From: Bimuria novae-zelandiae CBS 107.79
Lineage: Eukaryota; Ascomycota; Dothideomycetes; Pleosporales; Didymosphaeriaceae
Direction of reading: 5' to 3'
Length of the DNA: 64,000 bases
Assembly (NCBI GenBank): GCA_010015655.1
Contig: ML976682.1
Location: 275,572 to 339,571, forward strand
Below, piece after piece: positions 47,101 through 57,664 of the stretch. The position numbers were made by a program, and so were the translations under genes. Position 1 is the stretch's first letter. Every line of letters begins with the position of its first letter. Below the pieces are notes generated by a model that ran no database searches, was not told the origin of the DNA, and saw only the letters and a list, made by a program, of their open reading frames with translations.

Positions 47101-49460
47101 CAACTACTTTAGAGCTAAAAAGAAGCGTTTAGCCAAGTAAGCGCTGCTATTACTATAAAAGTATATATATTAAGTATAGAGGTAGTAGAAGGTACTTAGC
47201 CTTATTAGCTTTAATATTAAAAGTGCATATAATGGTGTGTGTAAGGACAGGCTAATATAAAGGCTCCGCGCTAGAGGGATCCCTTAAATTCTAACGCGTT
47301 AGGTAGACGCCTTTTACTCTAAGTGAATAGTAAATATTATAATAAATAGACTATTATTAGAGAAGAGAGACTTACTATAAGTAAAGCTATTATAAGGTTT
47401 ACTACTATCGCCTGTTCTCTTTCTCTTCTTTAACGCCGACCTTATCTAGGGATAGATTAATAAGGATAATGGATTAATTATATTTATAAATAATTTTAGT
47501 ATATAGGTAACAGGTCGCTTAGCTATAAATAACTACAAGGAACTCTAAAAGATTATTAGCCACGCAAGTAGCTAGGAAAAGCGAAGTAATATAACTTTAA
47601 GGTAGATAAAATAACGCTAATATACTTTATATAGAATAAGGGGCAGAGCTACACCTAACTAATCAAAGTGAAAGGCTAAGAAGTTAAGCTAGGAGATAAA
47701 ATAAAGATCCTAAAGGTTATTATTAATATAAAGCTCTAATATAAGAAGCATATAGTAAGAGTAGTAATATAAGGACTAAAAGTAGTAATAGCACTTTCCT
47801 AGCTAAAGAACCTATTACCTTAGATAGCGTAATAGTTATTTAAAGCTATAGTAGAACTAGTTATAGACTACGCATTAGGTGTATAGTAGTACGTAATAAA
47901 GTATACCCTATTAGTATTTTAAAATATTTAGAGAATAGGTGTAAAGGCTATTATTAGATACTTTTAGATAATAGCTATAGTAATCGTAGAGGCCGAAGCG
48001 AGCATATATAATAATAAAATAGTATAGCTATAAAGTAATAAAGCTTTAGGTTAATATCTACTTCTTGCCTAGGACAAACCCGCTAATATAGTTATATTTT
48101 AAGCTATTTATAAGGTTTATTTTATTTTCTAGATAATAGTCTTAGCGTATAAAGATATAGACACTAGTTATATAAAAATAATTATATCTTATATAATTAG
48201 CCCGTGGAGCAAGCGCGTTACGACTAAAATAAAACTAGACTTAAAGAAGGCTATAGCACTATTATACTAAAAAGATAAAATAAAAATTATAACTAGCACG
48301 TTAGCGCGCCAGGGTAACGTAAGAGTAAGGTAAGTAATACTAAATACCTAAGATAATAGGACGAATAAACCCTATACTAGCTTTACTACCTTAGGCCTAA
48401 GGAAAGAGTAGAACTCTTATATAGTAAAACTATTTACTATTATAAAAGCGCTAGAGGCTCTAGGGAGACTATATTATAGGTAAATTATAATTTTTTATAA
48501 GAAACCTAGCTACCTTTTAAGTAATTTACTAGCTAAAGAGATAGTTAAAATAACTTATTATTTAAAAAATCTACTATATAATCTAGGACTTAGAGATGTT
48601 AAAAAATAAAGTAGATCTTATATAGATTATAGTAAAATATAGTCACGCTCTTACAGATAAAATAAAGAAAGTAGTAAAAAAGACTATATAAAAGGGTAGT
48701 ACCCCACCCGTGCGTTAACTTTAAGCTAAATTAACCGTTATTAACACGACAATAGAAAAAGCATAAGTAAAAAGGACTCTGCCAGACGGCACAGGAGCAT
48801 ATAGCAAGCGGATAGATGCAGCACTACCAGGACGACACACCCGCAAGTTATACAACAACCTTAGCAGATAAGAAGCAACAGTGTTAGCATAGCTACGCAC
48901 AGGGATAATACAGCTAAACGCATATCTTTACTAGATTAGAGTAGCGAATTCTAGGGCATGTGCTTGTAATTACACAGAAACACCTAAGCACTTCCTCTTC
49001 TAATACGCGCGATAGGACACGCTTAGGGAATAAATACTAGAGTAATTAGACACGCTAAGGGGAAGCCTCTTATTCTACCTTAAAGGCAGAGCCAAGACAG
49101 ACCTAGTAAAGACATAAACACCTAGTATAAAGGTAGTAAAAGTAACAATTTAATATATAATAATAATAAAACGCCTAAAATAGTAAGTAAAATATAAGAG
49201 AAAAAGACTAACCCTTTTACTTAGTAGGTTCTACTTTATTTACTAAAGAAAAGATACTAAATACTTAAAGAAATAACTTTAAAATAACTTACTACTAACT
49301 ATTTAAAAGAAACTCTAAATATATAGAGTTAAAATAAATAAATATAAGGATAGTTATTTATAGGGGCTAAAGGGAGTTAGGTTACTATTATAAACTCTAG
49401 TATATAGTTAGCGTAAAAAGGCCCTTTAGGCGAGTGAGCCGGGCGTAATAAATTAATCAA
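44150..49460 (+). mobile_element. Tad-type LINE retrotransposon, RIP-degraded
   Basis: A non-LTR element on the plus strand. ORF1-like zinc fingers lie at about 45240-45420 (GYKAFACIGQ then a C-H-C-type end). The APE-type endonuclease is well preserved at 45770-46170: VSVYVEGTNARALADSTSKL, DVILVGDFNQHDALWGGDD (45880-45935) and HGTDHRSNYSAI (about 46107-46142). Reverse transcriptase follows at about 46560-47560 (KVLSLISFNIKSAYNGVCKD, LRARGIP, LFLFFNADLI). The catalytic DD now reads NN (FINNFS, 47489-47494) by G-to-A change. RNase H remnants lie at about 47980-48650. A C-terminal finger is at about 48950-49020 (CNYTETPKHFLF). Exact ends are uncertain. Confidence 0.8.
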
Positions 49461-49469
49461 TTAATCAAT

Positions 49470-49517
49470 CAGCACCAGAAGAATGGCAGTACCACAGAGG
49501 TGGCAGCACTAGAGGGG
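49470..49517 (+). repeat. 47-bp direct repeat, copy 2
   Basis: Matches 43984-44030. It lies between the end of the LINE and the start of the Gypsy LTR-like region. Confidence 0.8.
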
Positions 49518-49524
49518 TGGCAGC

Positions 49525-50040
49525 TGTTGAATATCGCGGTGCTTGCCAAGATCTATTGGGTGTTGAGGTGCTGACATCATACAATGTGTGTTAGCCTGAA
49601 GCGAAGCTATATAGACTAGCACTCTCAGCATCTTTTAGAACATAATCTGAATCAATGAATCAATCACTTATCTCAATAGTGTTGAATATTAATGTGGCTG
49701 AAGCGGTCATGTGTGTGGCTGGAACTGGAATCGTGTATATAAAGAGAGCCTTCCTCCTTAATACAAAAGCAGTTCTGCTTAATCACTTATTTTCAGCAAA
49801 TAGCAGCACCGGGAAGGTGGCAGCACTAGGGAGGTGGTAGCACTACTAGTAGCGCTGTGACGGCCTGGCATGCCAGTAGGTCACATGACCTCGCGTACAG
49901 CGCAGCTACCTCGGATAGATAGTTGTTCCGCTCCGACGGCCGCGCTCAAAAGCGCGCAAGCCCTGTGTACCTACAGTCTCCTCATCTTAGTGTAGCTAAA
50001 ATAGAGCCAACTTACCTCATCTACTCTTTCGATGTAGGAG
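49525..50040 (+). repeat. Probable 5' LTR of a Gypsy element
   Basis: Starts tgttgaatatcgcggtgctt and has normal composition. It carries a TATA-type promoter (gtatataaagagagcc near 49734-49749) and ggtggcagcacta minisatellite units (49805-49845). It directly precedes Gypsy coding remnants on the same strand. The 3' border is uncertain and no 3' LTR was found. Confidence 0.55.
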
Positions 50041-52850
50041 ACCGAGCTCGGCCTCACAACTACTTATTATATATATACTAATACTCTACCCTAAGTAAAA
50101 TAACGAACTAGTAGTATAGAATTTTCTTAACAGAAATAAAGAAGCTAATAAAACTATAAAAAAAATACTTACTAAAATTTATAATAAATAACACTATATA
50201 AACAAAGTAATAACGCTAGATAATTAGGCCTAGGTAGATGCAATTTATTTAAACCGTAATATAAAGAAAACCTATAAGAATAAGTTAATAAACTATACGC
50301 ATAACTACGTATTAGACTAATAAAACCCTAAATATCTCTGCTTAAGATAGACCTACTATAAGTTTAATTAGAGTATAATATACTATTTAGCTAAATAGTA
50401 TAACTACTTTCCCGAACAACGCGTATAATATAGGTAGGAATAGTTTAATTATGAATATTAATAACTATAAGAAGCACCTATAAAATAAATAATAAATAAG
50501 ATACTTTCCTACATATACTAATACTTAAAATACGATCATGCAAATTATAATTAATAGATAGTATATATAGAATAATTAGTAAACCTATTTTAATCCTACT
50601 TATAAAAATGACAGATTAGCGAAAGCTATATATAAATTTAGAGAAAAGAGCTACAAATAATCTTTTTTAAAATAAGGCTCTAGTAAAACTACGCCGATAA
50701 AGAACTAAACGCTACTAATAGTTAGGTGTTAATTAACTTACTAGTATAGCTTAAAGGAATATAAATAAAAGCTATATTAGACTTAAAAGTATAAAGGAGC
50801 TTTGTATTCTAAGCCGTACTTATTAAAGCCAGACTTTACGAGAGATAGAAGGTAGAAGTATACTTTATTTATATTATAAATAGATAGTTGCTACTAAGAG
50901 AGTCTATAGTAGAGTGTAAGGTTATAATAACGCTTAAAATCTATTATCACGGTACCTCCGGTATCTGTAACACCTCGGCTTCGCCGTTACCGAGTACCGG
51001 CATAAGCCCCTAATTAGGCACCTAATTTATACCTAACCTATGTACTCCTTACGCACGCTCTACCTATAGCTTATATTTAAATCCCGCCTGCCTGCCTGTA
51101 TATTCGCTCCTTAGCTATCCCCTTATATTACACCTGAGTATGTATACAGTAGCCTAGTTAATTAAGCTCTCGAAGTTCCTAATTTAGCGACCTATAGCCT
51201 CTCGTAACATCTATAAATACTAAAAAAAGATTAACTTATCCTTAATTTACTTAAAAAAGCTAGTTATAATATTATACTAAAATTACTTAAGTTATAGAAG
51301 TATAACTTATAGATTAATTAAAAAAGAAAAACGCTATCCTTAAAATATTATAATTATATATTATAGCTAAAGCCTACGTATTAACTAGTACTAATAGTAG
51401 ATAAAAGAGTCCTAAATAATATAATTTTATAATAAAAAGTAAAAAAACAGAAATATACCTCTGTAGACATTAGTAGAAACTACTAAATTAGAAAGCGTAA
51501 AAAGAAAAAAAAACTATATAACTTTTAAAATTCTTAATAAATATAAATAATAGAGTTATTTATTTTAGGAAGAGGAAGGAGTAGAAGCACTATTTAAGTA
51601 TATACTTAAAAACTATACTATTAAACTAAAAAAGGGGAAGATGCCGCTCGTTAAATTACTAAATATATAAAGTATAAAAGAAATCTAATAGACCTAAGAG
51701 TTTCTTAATAAAGTACTAAAATAAGAATAGATTCGCAAATTAATATTATTAGTAGTCTTACTAATAATATTTATTATAAAGAAGGACGGTACACTACGCC
51801 TATATATTAACTTTTAAGCGCTAAATAATATAATAATTAAGAATAGATACTTATTACTAAATATTTAAAAACTATAAAATAGACTTAGAAGAGCCAAGAT
51901 CTTTACTTTTATAAATGTAAAAAAATAGATACTACTTAATAAGAATTAAAAAAGAAGAAGAACAATAGAAAATAGTTTTTAAAATAAAATATAGCCTATA
52001 TAAACAGTTAGTAATGCTGTTTAGACCCATAAACGCACTAGCGACGTTTTAAGTAATAATTAATAACGTACTTTAAAATTACTTGGATATTTTTATAGGT
52101 GTCTATCTAAATAATATTTTAGTATTTTTTAAGAAAGAAAAGAACTACGTTACCTATATATAAATTATACTAAATGCGCTTAGTAAAGTAAAGCTACGTA
52201 TTAAATTCTAAAAGTGCAAATTCTACGTAAAGAAACTAAAATTCCTAGGCTATATTATTAGTATAGAGGGAATATAAGTAAGCCTAGATAAGATAAAAGA
52301 AGAAAAAAAAATAAAAAGTACTTTAAAACTTTAAAAAAGTATAGAAATTACTAGGTTTTATAAGATTTAACTAATAGTTTAGTTTAAACTACGCCTAAAT
52401 AACGATTCCTCTTACTAAACTTATAAAAAGAATTAACCTTTTACTATAGTTAATTACTACAATAGATAGATAATATATAGCTTTTTAAAAAAAATCGCTA
52501 GTACTAAAAAATAAAAAGTATACTTAGTTAAATCTAATTTAGTTCATATAGATATTACTTAACTTTAATTAAAAACCTTTATAATTTAGAAGTAATCTTA
52601 ATTAAAAAAAAAGGAAAGGAAATTTATATTAGAGTTAGGTTAGAGCTATAGTCTTACGTAAGCTAATTTAACTCTACTCTAATCTTTATCTATTTATTAG
52701 CCTAGAGCTATATAAAAGTATACGCTTTAAAAAATCTAATACAACACTAAGCGTATAAGGCTGCGATTTGATTATAGCTATTACGCTACTCTTCTAAGCT
52801 CTTTGGTATGTTATTCGCTACCTACTTAACCGTTTATCGTCGCTATAAAT
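50041..52850 (+). mobile_element. Gypsy LTR retrotransposon, 5' part, heavily RIP-degraded
   Basis: The plus strand has Gypsy reverse transcriptase at about 51640-52140: KKDGTLRLYINF-ALNNIII (about 51778-51840), KNRYLLLNI, AKIFTFINVKK (about 51895-51925) and the YxDD box, now YLNNILVF (52104-52127), with both Asp codons converted to AAT. Upstream gag/protease DNA is unreadable. After about 52300 an integration-distal RT/RNase H zone (TWA-type) fades. The element stops near the P450 pseudogene without a 3' LTR. Confidence 0.75.
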
Positions 52851-52865
52851 ACAAGCACTTCTTAC

Positions 52866-55019
52866 TTAGCCAAGGAGGATACTTTCGTCTATTCCCTCGC
52901 GCCGCTGGATCATCAATTGTGCCATCGGGTCCGAAACCAAATTCCAGCCCATTTTCATGACAGTGGGAGTGGTCCCCTCTGCCAGCTTGAAATCATACTT
53001 GAGCAAGATGTGACAGAGCGCAATCTTGACTTCAATCGCTGCAAAGAAGCGTCCGGGACAAGAGTGTTTCCCGAAACCAAAGGCCATATGCTCAGGACTA
53101 GTCGAGACAAAGTGGCGGAACATCTCTTTCTCCGGATCATCTGCCATCTTTACATAGCGGTATCCGTCAAACTTGTCGGGCTCGGAGTAGGCCTTTGGGT
53201 TGAAATGCGAGCGTAATGGGAAGCCAATTTGTATACCTCGGGGTAGAAAGACGCCGTTGGAAAGAGTAACATCCTCCATTACCAAACGTCGCATCATGAC
53301 TAGAATTGACAATGAGATTCACATCAGAGGGCAGGGGGAGAAGCACTAACCCATAGCTCCGGGCTTGAATCGCTGGCTTTCTTTCATGAAACTGTCCATG
53401 AGCTTGAGTTTGAACAGCCCAGCTTTGGTCATGCCGCTCTCCTTTAGAACAGTAACCAACTCATCTCGCAGAGGTTCTATATATTCCGGGTACGAACACA
53501 GGTCGTAAAGAGCCTGGCTTAGATGGTCGGTTGTCGTATGAATCGCTGCCAGTGAGAAGCCGAGCTGCAGTAATGCCAGATGATAAGACCTGCCATCGGC
53601 CAGTTCGTGAGCCCATTAAACAGCGTCCGTATACCTTGCCTTGCTCGAGGAGGCGGCTGAAGATCGAGACCCAGCAATCCTCTTATCCACGACGGGCTGG
53701 ATGAGGCGTACCGCCTCTTCGATCTGCTGGCGGACCTTTCGGACCTCTGGAACGAATCGCCACACGATAGGATGCAGAAGGCGACGCCATTTCTTCAGCG
53801 CCACAACCCCGAAAAAGAGATTGGTGGTGTAGTCGACGGTGATTCGTAGCCAGGCAAAGTTCCGACAGAGCTCTGGCCCGAGGAAGACGCGCGAGGATAT
53901 ACGTGCCACAATCTCGAGGATATTATCGTTTCGGAAATACCTGCTCGACCCACAGAGCCAGCCAGTCATCGTCAATCCTTCCTTTTCTTGTATTTTCTTG
54001 AACGCAAAAAACTTAAATCTTCTAAAAAATTTAAGGGGGGTACTTATAACTCTATAGAAGCCCTTTATCTACTTTTAGTATATTATTATCCAAAGTTCCT
54101 TGTGTGGTGGAGAGAAAAGCGAAAAAAAGGAGACCAGAACAGAAAATACGCGCAGTCTGATGAGAAATACGCCTTAAGTGGGTCGAGCAGGTATTTCCAG
54201 AATCACCGATAGTTCCCTTCATATCTAGCGAGTGCCATTCTTTACTCGGTCAGTCTGGAGCATGATTGTTGAACCTCGGAGCCCATGCCTACATACCTGT
54301 ATTATCCGTCCACTGGTCGCGGAACGTTAGTGTTGCCTCGGCTGAAATATCTTTGGTAACAAGGCCTTGCCAGATACGCATCAGTCAGTCTTACGCCCAT
54401 TCACACGCAATGAGTGCAGCTTACCAAGAGATGGGTTTACCTTTTTTGTCAAAACCTCCTTTGCCATGTCGTTCAGGCCATTGTGCGGACTAAAGTTGAT
54501 AAAGGCAGGGATGTGCCCCAGAAAGTCCTAATTACTTCCATCGTCAGATCCTCGCATCGCTTTTGTGCCCGTCGGATAACAGCTTACCTCTGCCAGAAGG
54601 TGAGTGAAGCTGAAGCGATCGTCGTTCCGAATCTCGCTTGCACATTCAGGTGCCAAGACCACCACTTGCGCGTTGTCTGTCTGTACCCGAAAGGCCTTGG
54701 AGGACTATAGGAGCAAAGGAATAAGTTCAGCTCAGCCCATCATTTATCATTTATACCGTGATAGATTAGGATAACTCACCTTTGCGTATCCATCGTCCAA
54801 CAAGCTCTGGGCGTTAAACAAAAAGTTTTCTCTCGACCTTTTGTCAGACTCGAATAGACCTGGCCCATTGACCAATGGGAGTGCCCGCAAGCGGTACTTT
54901 GCCAAGCATCTGCTCCCAATTTCTCGAACCAAGGCGATGGCAGCAATGGTGATGATAAGATTGACGGCAAGCCAGGTGCCCGGAAGCTGGAGCGATTCGC
55001 TGAGAAAAATGTCCAACAT
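52866..55019 (-). pseudogene. Cytochrome P450 pseudogene (one nonsense codon, one transposon-like insertion)
   Basis: A fungal secondary-metabolism-type P450 monooxygenase, membrane anchored by an N-terminal hydrophobic helix ([15 protein letters not shown]). Exons on the minus strand: 55019-54780, 54704-54588, 54527-54425, 54365-54297, 54239-53351 (with an insertion at 53923-54207) and 53299-52866. Splice sites are GTGAGT, GTAAGC, GTAAGC, GTATGT and GTTAGT with AG acceptors. With the insertion and one GATA copy removed, the exons sum to exactly 521 codons, normal for the family. Landmarks: [17 protein letters not shown] (C-helix region), [14 protein letters not shown] (I-helix), KESQRF (ExxR), FDGYRY (PERF-like) and the haem loop [15 protein letters not shown] (about 53030-53080). 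It is disabled by a TAA at 53616-53618, where a Gln or similar residue sits just before WAHELADGR, and by the insertion. The subfamily looks ent-kaurene-oxidase-like; the substrate is unknown. Confidence 0.88.
53923..54207. mobile_element. 285-bp MITE-like insertion inside the P450 exon
   Basis: Flanked by GATA on both sides (53919-53922 and 54208-54211). It contains a perfect 21-base inverted repeat starting GGAAATACCTGCTCGACCCA (53933-53953 and its complement at 54178-54198), set about 10 bases in from each end. Removing it joins ...GGAACTATC to CTCGAGATT... and restores the P450 frame at a conserved block. It has no coding capacity and an AT-rich centre. Confidence 0.75.
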
Positions 55020-55545
55020 TGTGCAATAATTAAGATTACTTTGGTATAGCCAGGCGGCTCAGCATTCCGTACGAGATACGTCTTGTTTTACTTCGCTACA
55101 CCCCAGGAGACACTTTCGTGAAGCTCGCAGATAATAGCCAACTGGTGATTTCGGAAAGCTTCCGTGGTTAATACCAGAAACCCGCCAAGGTGATAGGATT
55201 GGCACCTCTGCACTACGGAGATGAGCTATTGTTGCAGGTTTCGCGCGGGAGACGAGATGCCTTCCACCAGCCAGACTCAAATGCGTTTCCAGTGAATTGG
55301 CAACAATAGCCAATACGTAGCAACAATAGCCGATACGTAGTAACAATAGCCGATACGTAGCGACAATAGCCGTAGTCTTTCCAAAAACGTTTCTCTTCTA
55401 TAGCGGGGTAACTCGACACGGTTTACCTATTGAAAAACGATATTCTTGTTATTAACGTAAGAAGATTCAACAGGACTGATGTAGTCCCCTACACTCTTTC
55501 ATTTGCCAGACTCTCGTGTTTAGAATCATTTCATAATCAGCAACC
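55020..55545. promoter_or_regulatory. Shared divergent promoter region between P450 and FMN reductase
   Basis: A 526-bp region between the divergent start codons at 55019 (minus) and 55546 (plus), so it should hold both promoters. It contains a 20-base tandem repeat (55301-55375). No clear TATA box is near either start. Confidence 0.5.
55301..55375. repeat. 20-bp tandem repeat, 3.75 copies
   Basis: Unit caacaatagccgatacgtag, starting at 55301, 55321, 55341 and 55361 (partial), with one- or two-base differences. Confidence 0.92.
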
Positions 55546-56142
55546 ATGTCCAAAATCGCTCTTATCACCGGCAGCACCCGCACCCCCCGTGTGGGAACCG
55601 ACGTTGCAGAATGGGTTCTTGAGGTGATCAAGTCACGCCCGGAAGACAAGCTACAGGTCGAACCTCTGTCCATCGCCGACTTCAACCTGCCAGTCTATGA
55701 CGAGCCCGTCATGCCCGCCATGGTCCCGGCCATGAAGCAGTTCACCAAGGAGCACTCCAAGAAATGGAGCGAGGCCATCGCGTCCTTCCAGGGCTACGTC
55801 TTCGTCATCCCCGAGTACAACGGCAGCATGTCGGGGGCCACCAAGAACGCCATCGACTACCTGTACAACGAGTGGCCCGGGAAGCCCGTGGCCGTCATCA
55901 GCTACGGCACGCAGGGCGGGGAGCGCGCCAACAAGCATCTCAGCGAGAGCTTGGAGCTGATCATGAAGATGAAGGTCGCCCCGACCAAGGTCCAGCTTGC
56001 CTTCGCCCCGGGTACCGACGTGTTCGCCGCCATCAACGACGGCGTCTTGGGCGACGACACCCGGAAGGCGTGGACTGAGGCCGGAGCGAAAGATCAGATC
56101 CTCAAGGCGTTCGGGGAAGTCAAGGACATTCTAGAGCGGTAG
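55546..56142 (+). CDS. NADPH-dependent FMN reductase-like flavoprotein (FMN_red family)
   Basis: A single-exon, 198-residue protein of the flavodoxin-like NADPH-dependent FMN reductase family. Such proteins reduce FMN or quinones with NAD(P)H in the cytosol. The N-terminal beta strand and phosphate-binding loop [14 protein letters not shown] (residues 4-17) bind the FMN phosphate. [20 protein letters not shown] (residues 85-104) is the family signature, and [13 protein letters not shown] (116-128) completes the flavin pocket. Length and frame are normal with no stops. GC-rich third positions contrast with the AT-rich transposons on both sides. The start ATG has a good context (aaccATGTC). It is divergent from the P450 pseudogene and could once have served the same pathway. 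It is the only clearly intact gene in the right island. Confidence 0.92.
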   Translation: MSKIALITGSTRTPRVGTDVAEWVLEVIKSRPEDKLQVEPLSIADFNLPVYDEPVMPAMVPAMKQFTKEHSKKWSEAIASFQGYVFVIPEYNGSMSGATKNAIDYLYNEWPGKPVAVISYGTQGGERANKHLSESLELIMKMKVAPTKVQLAFAPGTDVFAAINDGVLGDDTRKAWTEAGAKDQILKAFGEVKDILER

Positions 56143-56296
56143 CGATTGGGAGGAGCAGTTGCAAACCAACACAACACCTACCTAGATATGCTAGGTTCGC
56201 CCTCACCAATGAAAACCAAGTTTCTTATATGATTTGAAGACAGCTTGATTCTTGTATCGTAGAAAGTGAACCCAAGCAAGCTTTTAGTCCATTGAA
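56143..56296. other. 3' flank between FMN reductase and P450 remnant
   Basis: A short, normal-composition spacer, presumably with the convergent 3' ends of the two genes. No terminator motif stands out. Confidence 0.4.
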
Positions 56297-56917
56297 TTAC
56301 ACCATTGAACATAATGGAGTGTCGCGGTGAGGCAGAGCGCTGAGCGGACAGTACGCAGTGGAAAAGATTGCAGGATTGAACTGAGGTTGTACTATCTAGG
56401 AGCTACAGAAGATATAGGTGCGCAGGCACAAACAACGCTAGTCCTAGACAGAAAGAAGGTAAGTCGCAACCATGTCAAGGTAGGAGCAACTATCTTGTAG
56501 AGTAAGAGCCATAAACCGTGACATGGAGTCACTTGATCCCTATCCCTCACTCTCACGAGTATCTCTAGTTCAATATCATTGCTGCACTTTTTAAGACCTT
56601 TTGCGCACTGCCCCGTCACTGTCTCCATCGTATGCCTTCATGATGCCGAGACGATGGGTCCTGAACAGACAGGCCAATACAGCCACCTCAACTTCGGCGA
56701 GCTTCTTCCCTGGACACACTTGCGGCCATTCGCCTCAAGGGAATAGGATAGTCTTGATAGGTTCTAGAAAGGAAGACGAAGAAGTCCTCCCAAGGAAAGA
56801 CCAGTGATCAAGTCGGACTGACAGGAGCTGACAGGCGCAGTCGGCAGCAGCCGTCTTGTCTGGGTTTCTCTTGGCTAATATGACACCCGCGACTAGGTGA
56901 AACACCATAATTACCAC
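56297..56917 (-). pseudogene. Second cytochrome P450, 3' remnant, split by a solo LTR
   Basis: On the minus strand, EWPQVCPGKKLAEVEVAVLA (about 56630-56700) is the haem-binding loop and following helix of a P450 (family pattern PW-GPQVCPGKKF). It is followed by CLFRTHRLG and, after a frame change near 56580-56600, LKKCSNDIELEILVRVRDRD, the usual C-terminal strand. A TGA replaces the Trp expected just before GEWPQ (about 56705). A solo LTR (56320-56523) interrupts the last codons: taking out the LTR and one TGGAG joins QVTP to LCSMV and the TAA at 56297-56299. The more N-terminal part (about 56710-56917) is open but too diverged to place. The rest of the gene is missing or unrecognisable. Confidence 0.78.
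56320..56523 (-). repeat. Solo Copia LTR (204 bp) with 5-bp target duplication
   Basis: The inverted counterpart of the LTRs at 57472-57664 and 62734-62936. It reads tgtcgcggtgag ... ataaaccgtgaca on the plus strand. Flanked by TGGAG (56315-56319 and 56524-56528), the normal LTR-element duplication, which shows that it is a genuine insertion later reduced by LTR-LTR recombination. Confidence 0.92.
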
Positions 56918-57471
56918 CCCCCTCTACGCCTCCCCGCTTGCTTCCTCGTAGTGTGTTTTGATGCTCAGGGGGGTTGCAGAGCATCTAGACCCCACGAGCG
57001 GCCCCGGAGAAAGAATGTCGTGAATACCTTCCATCCTTGTTCAAGTACCCGATATTCTATCGTGCTTTCGTACTGTTTATGTGCCAGCATTGATGACTGC
57101 CTCCGACCTCTCATCATTGACCTCTTTGATGAGGCCCAGTCTTTCGAGCCAACACTGCTTCTCTCCATGTCCATCCCAAGACCAGTGCAGTGCCAGGTCC
57201 AAACGTCACAAGCATGCCGCCGAGTGCCCCAAAAACCTTGAACCAACCTGCCTTGAGTCGTCCAGTACTTTTCAGGTCCCATAAATGGAGAAGGGCCCAG
57301 AAAGGCCCGCTCCCTAGCATAAGTCCATGATGACGTTGAATGAGTTTCTCCGGCCCGACCTCTTCCAGAAGCAAGGGTCCTTGCCGTAGCCGAGCTACGA
57401 TGAACAGAATGTTGCTTAGGCCCCACGGTGACATGGCCGAGGAGTAAACAAATGTTATGCCACTGAAGATG
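56918..57471 (-). other. Unassigned coding-like region (minus strand), hydrophobic frame
   Basis: The minus frame 57434-57114 (106 residues) is hydrophobic with segments such as [12 protein letters not shown] and [19 protein letters not shown]. It looks like part of a multi-pass membrane protein, with a basic end (WREAVLARK). I do not recognise the family. Frames on the same strand at 57477-56965 overlap it and are probably shadows. It may be one exon of a gene broken by the Copia insertion at 57472, or a relic. Confidence 0.35.
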
Positions 57472-57664
57472 TGTCACGGTTTATGGCCCTTACCTTACAA
57501 GATAGTTGCTCTTACCTTGGTATGGTTGCGACTTACCTTCCACCTATCCAGGACTAGTGTTGTTTGTGCCTGCGCACCTATATCTTCTGTAGTTCCTAGA
57601 TAGTATAACCTTAGTTTAATCCTTTAATTTCCCTGCGTACTGTCTAGCTCTGCTCACTGCGATA
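57472..57664 (+). repeat. Copia 5' LTR
   Basis: 193 bases, TG...(C/T)A ends. Compared with the 3' LTR it carries TA where that copy has CA at several sites (ctataac/cacaac-type changes near the 3' end) and an indel near cctttaatttccc. Confidence 0.9.

Noticed and set aside
53923..54207. Intron in the P450 gene
   Set aside because: It lacks GT-AG borders at the points that restore the frame, has inverted repeats and is flanked by a GATA duplication.
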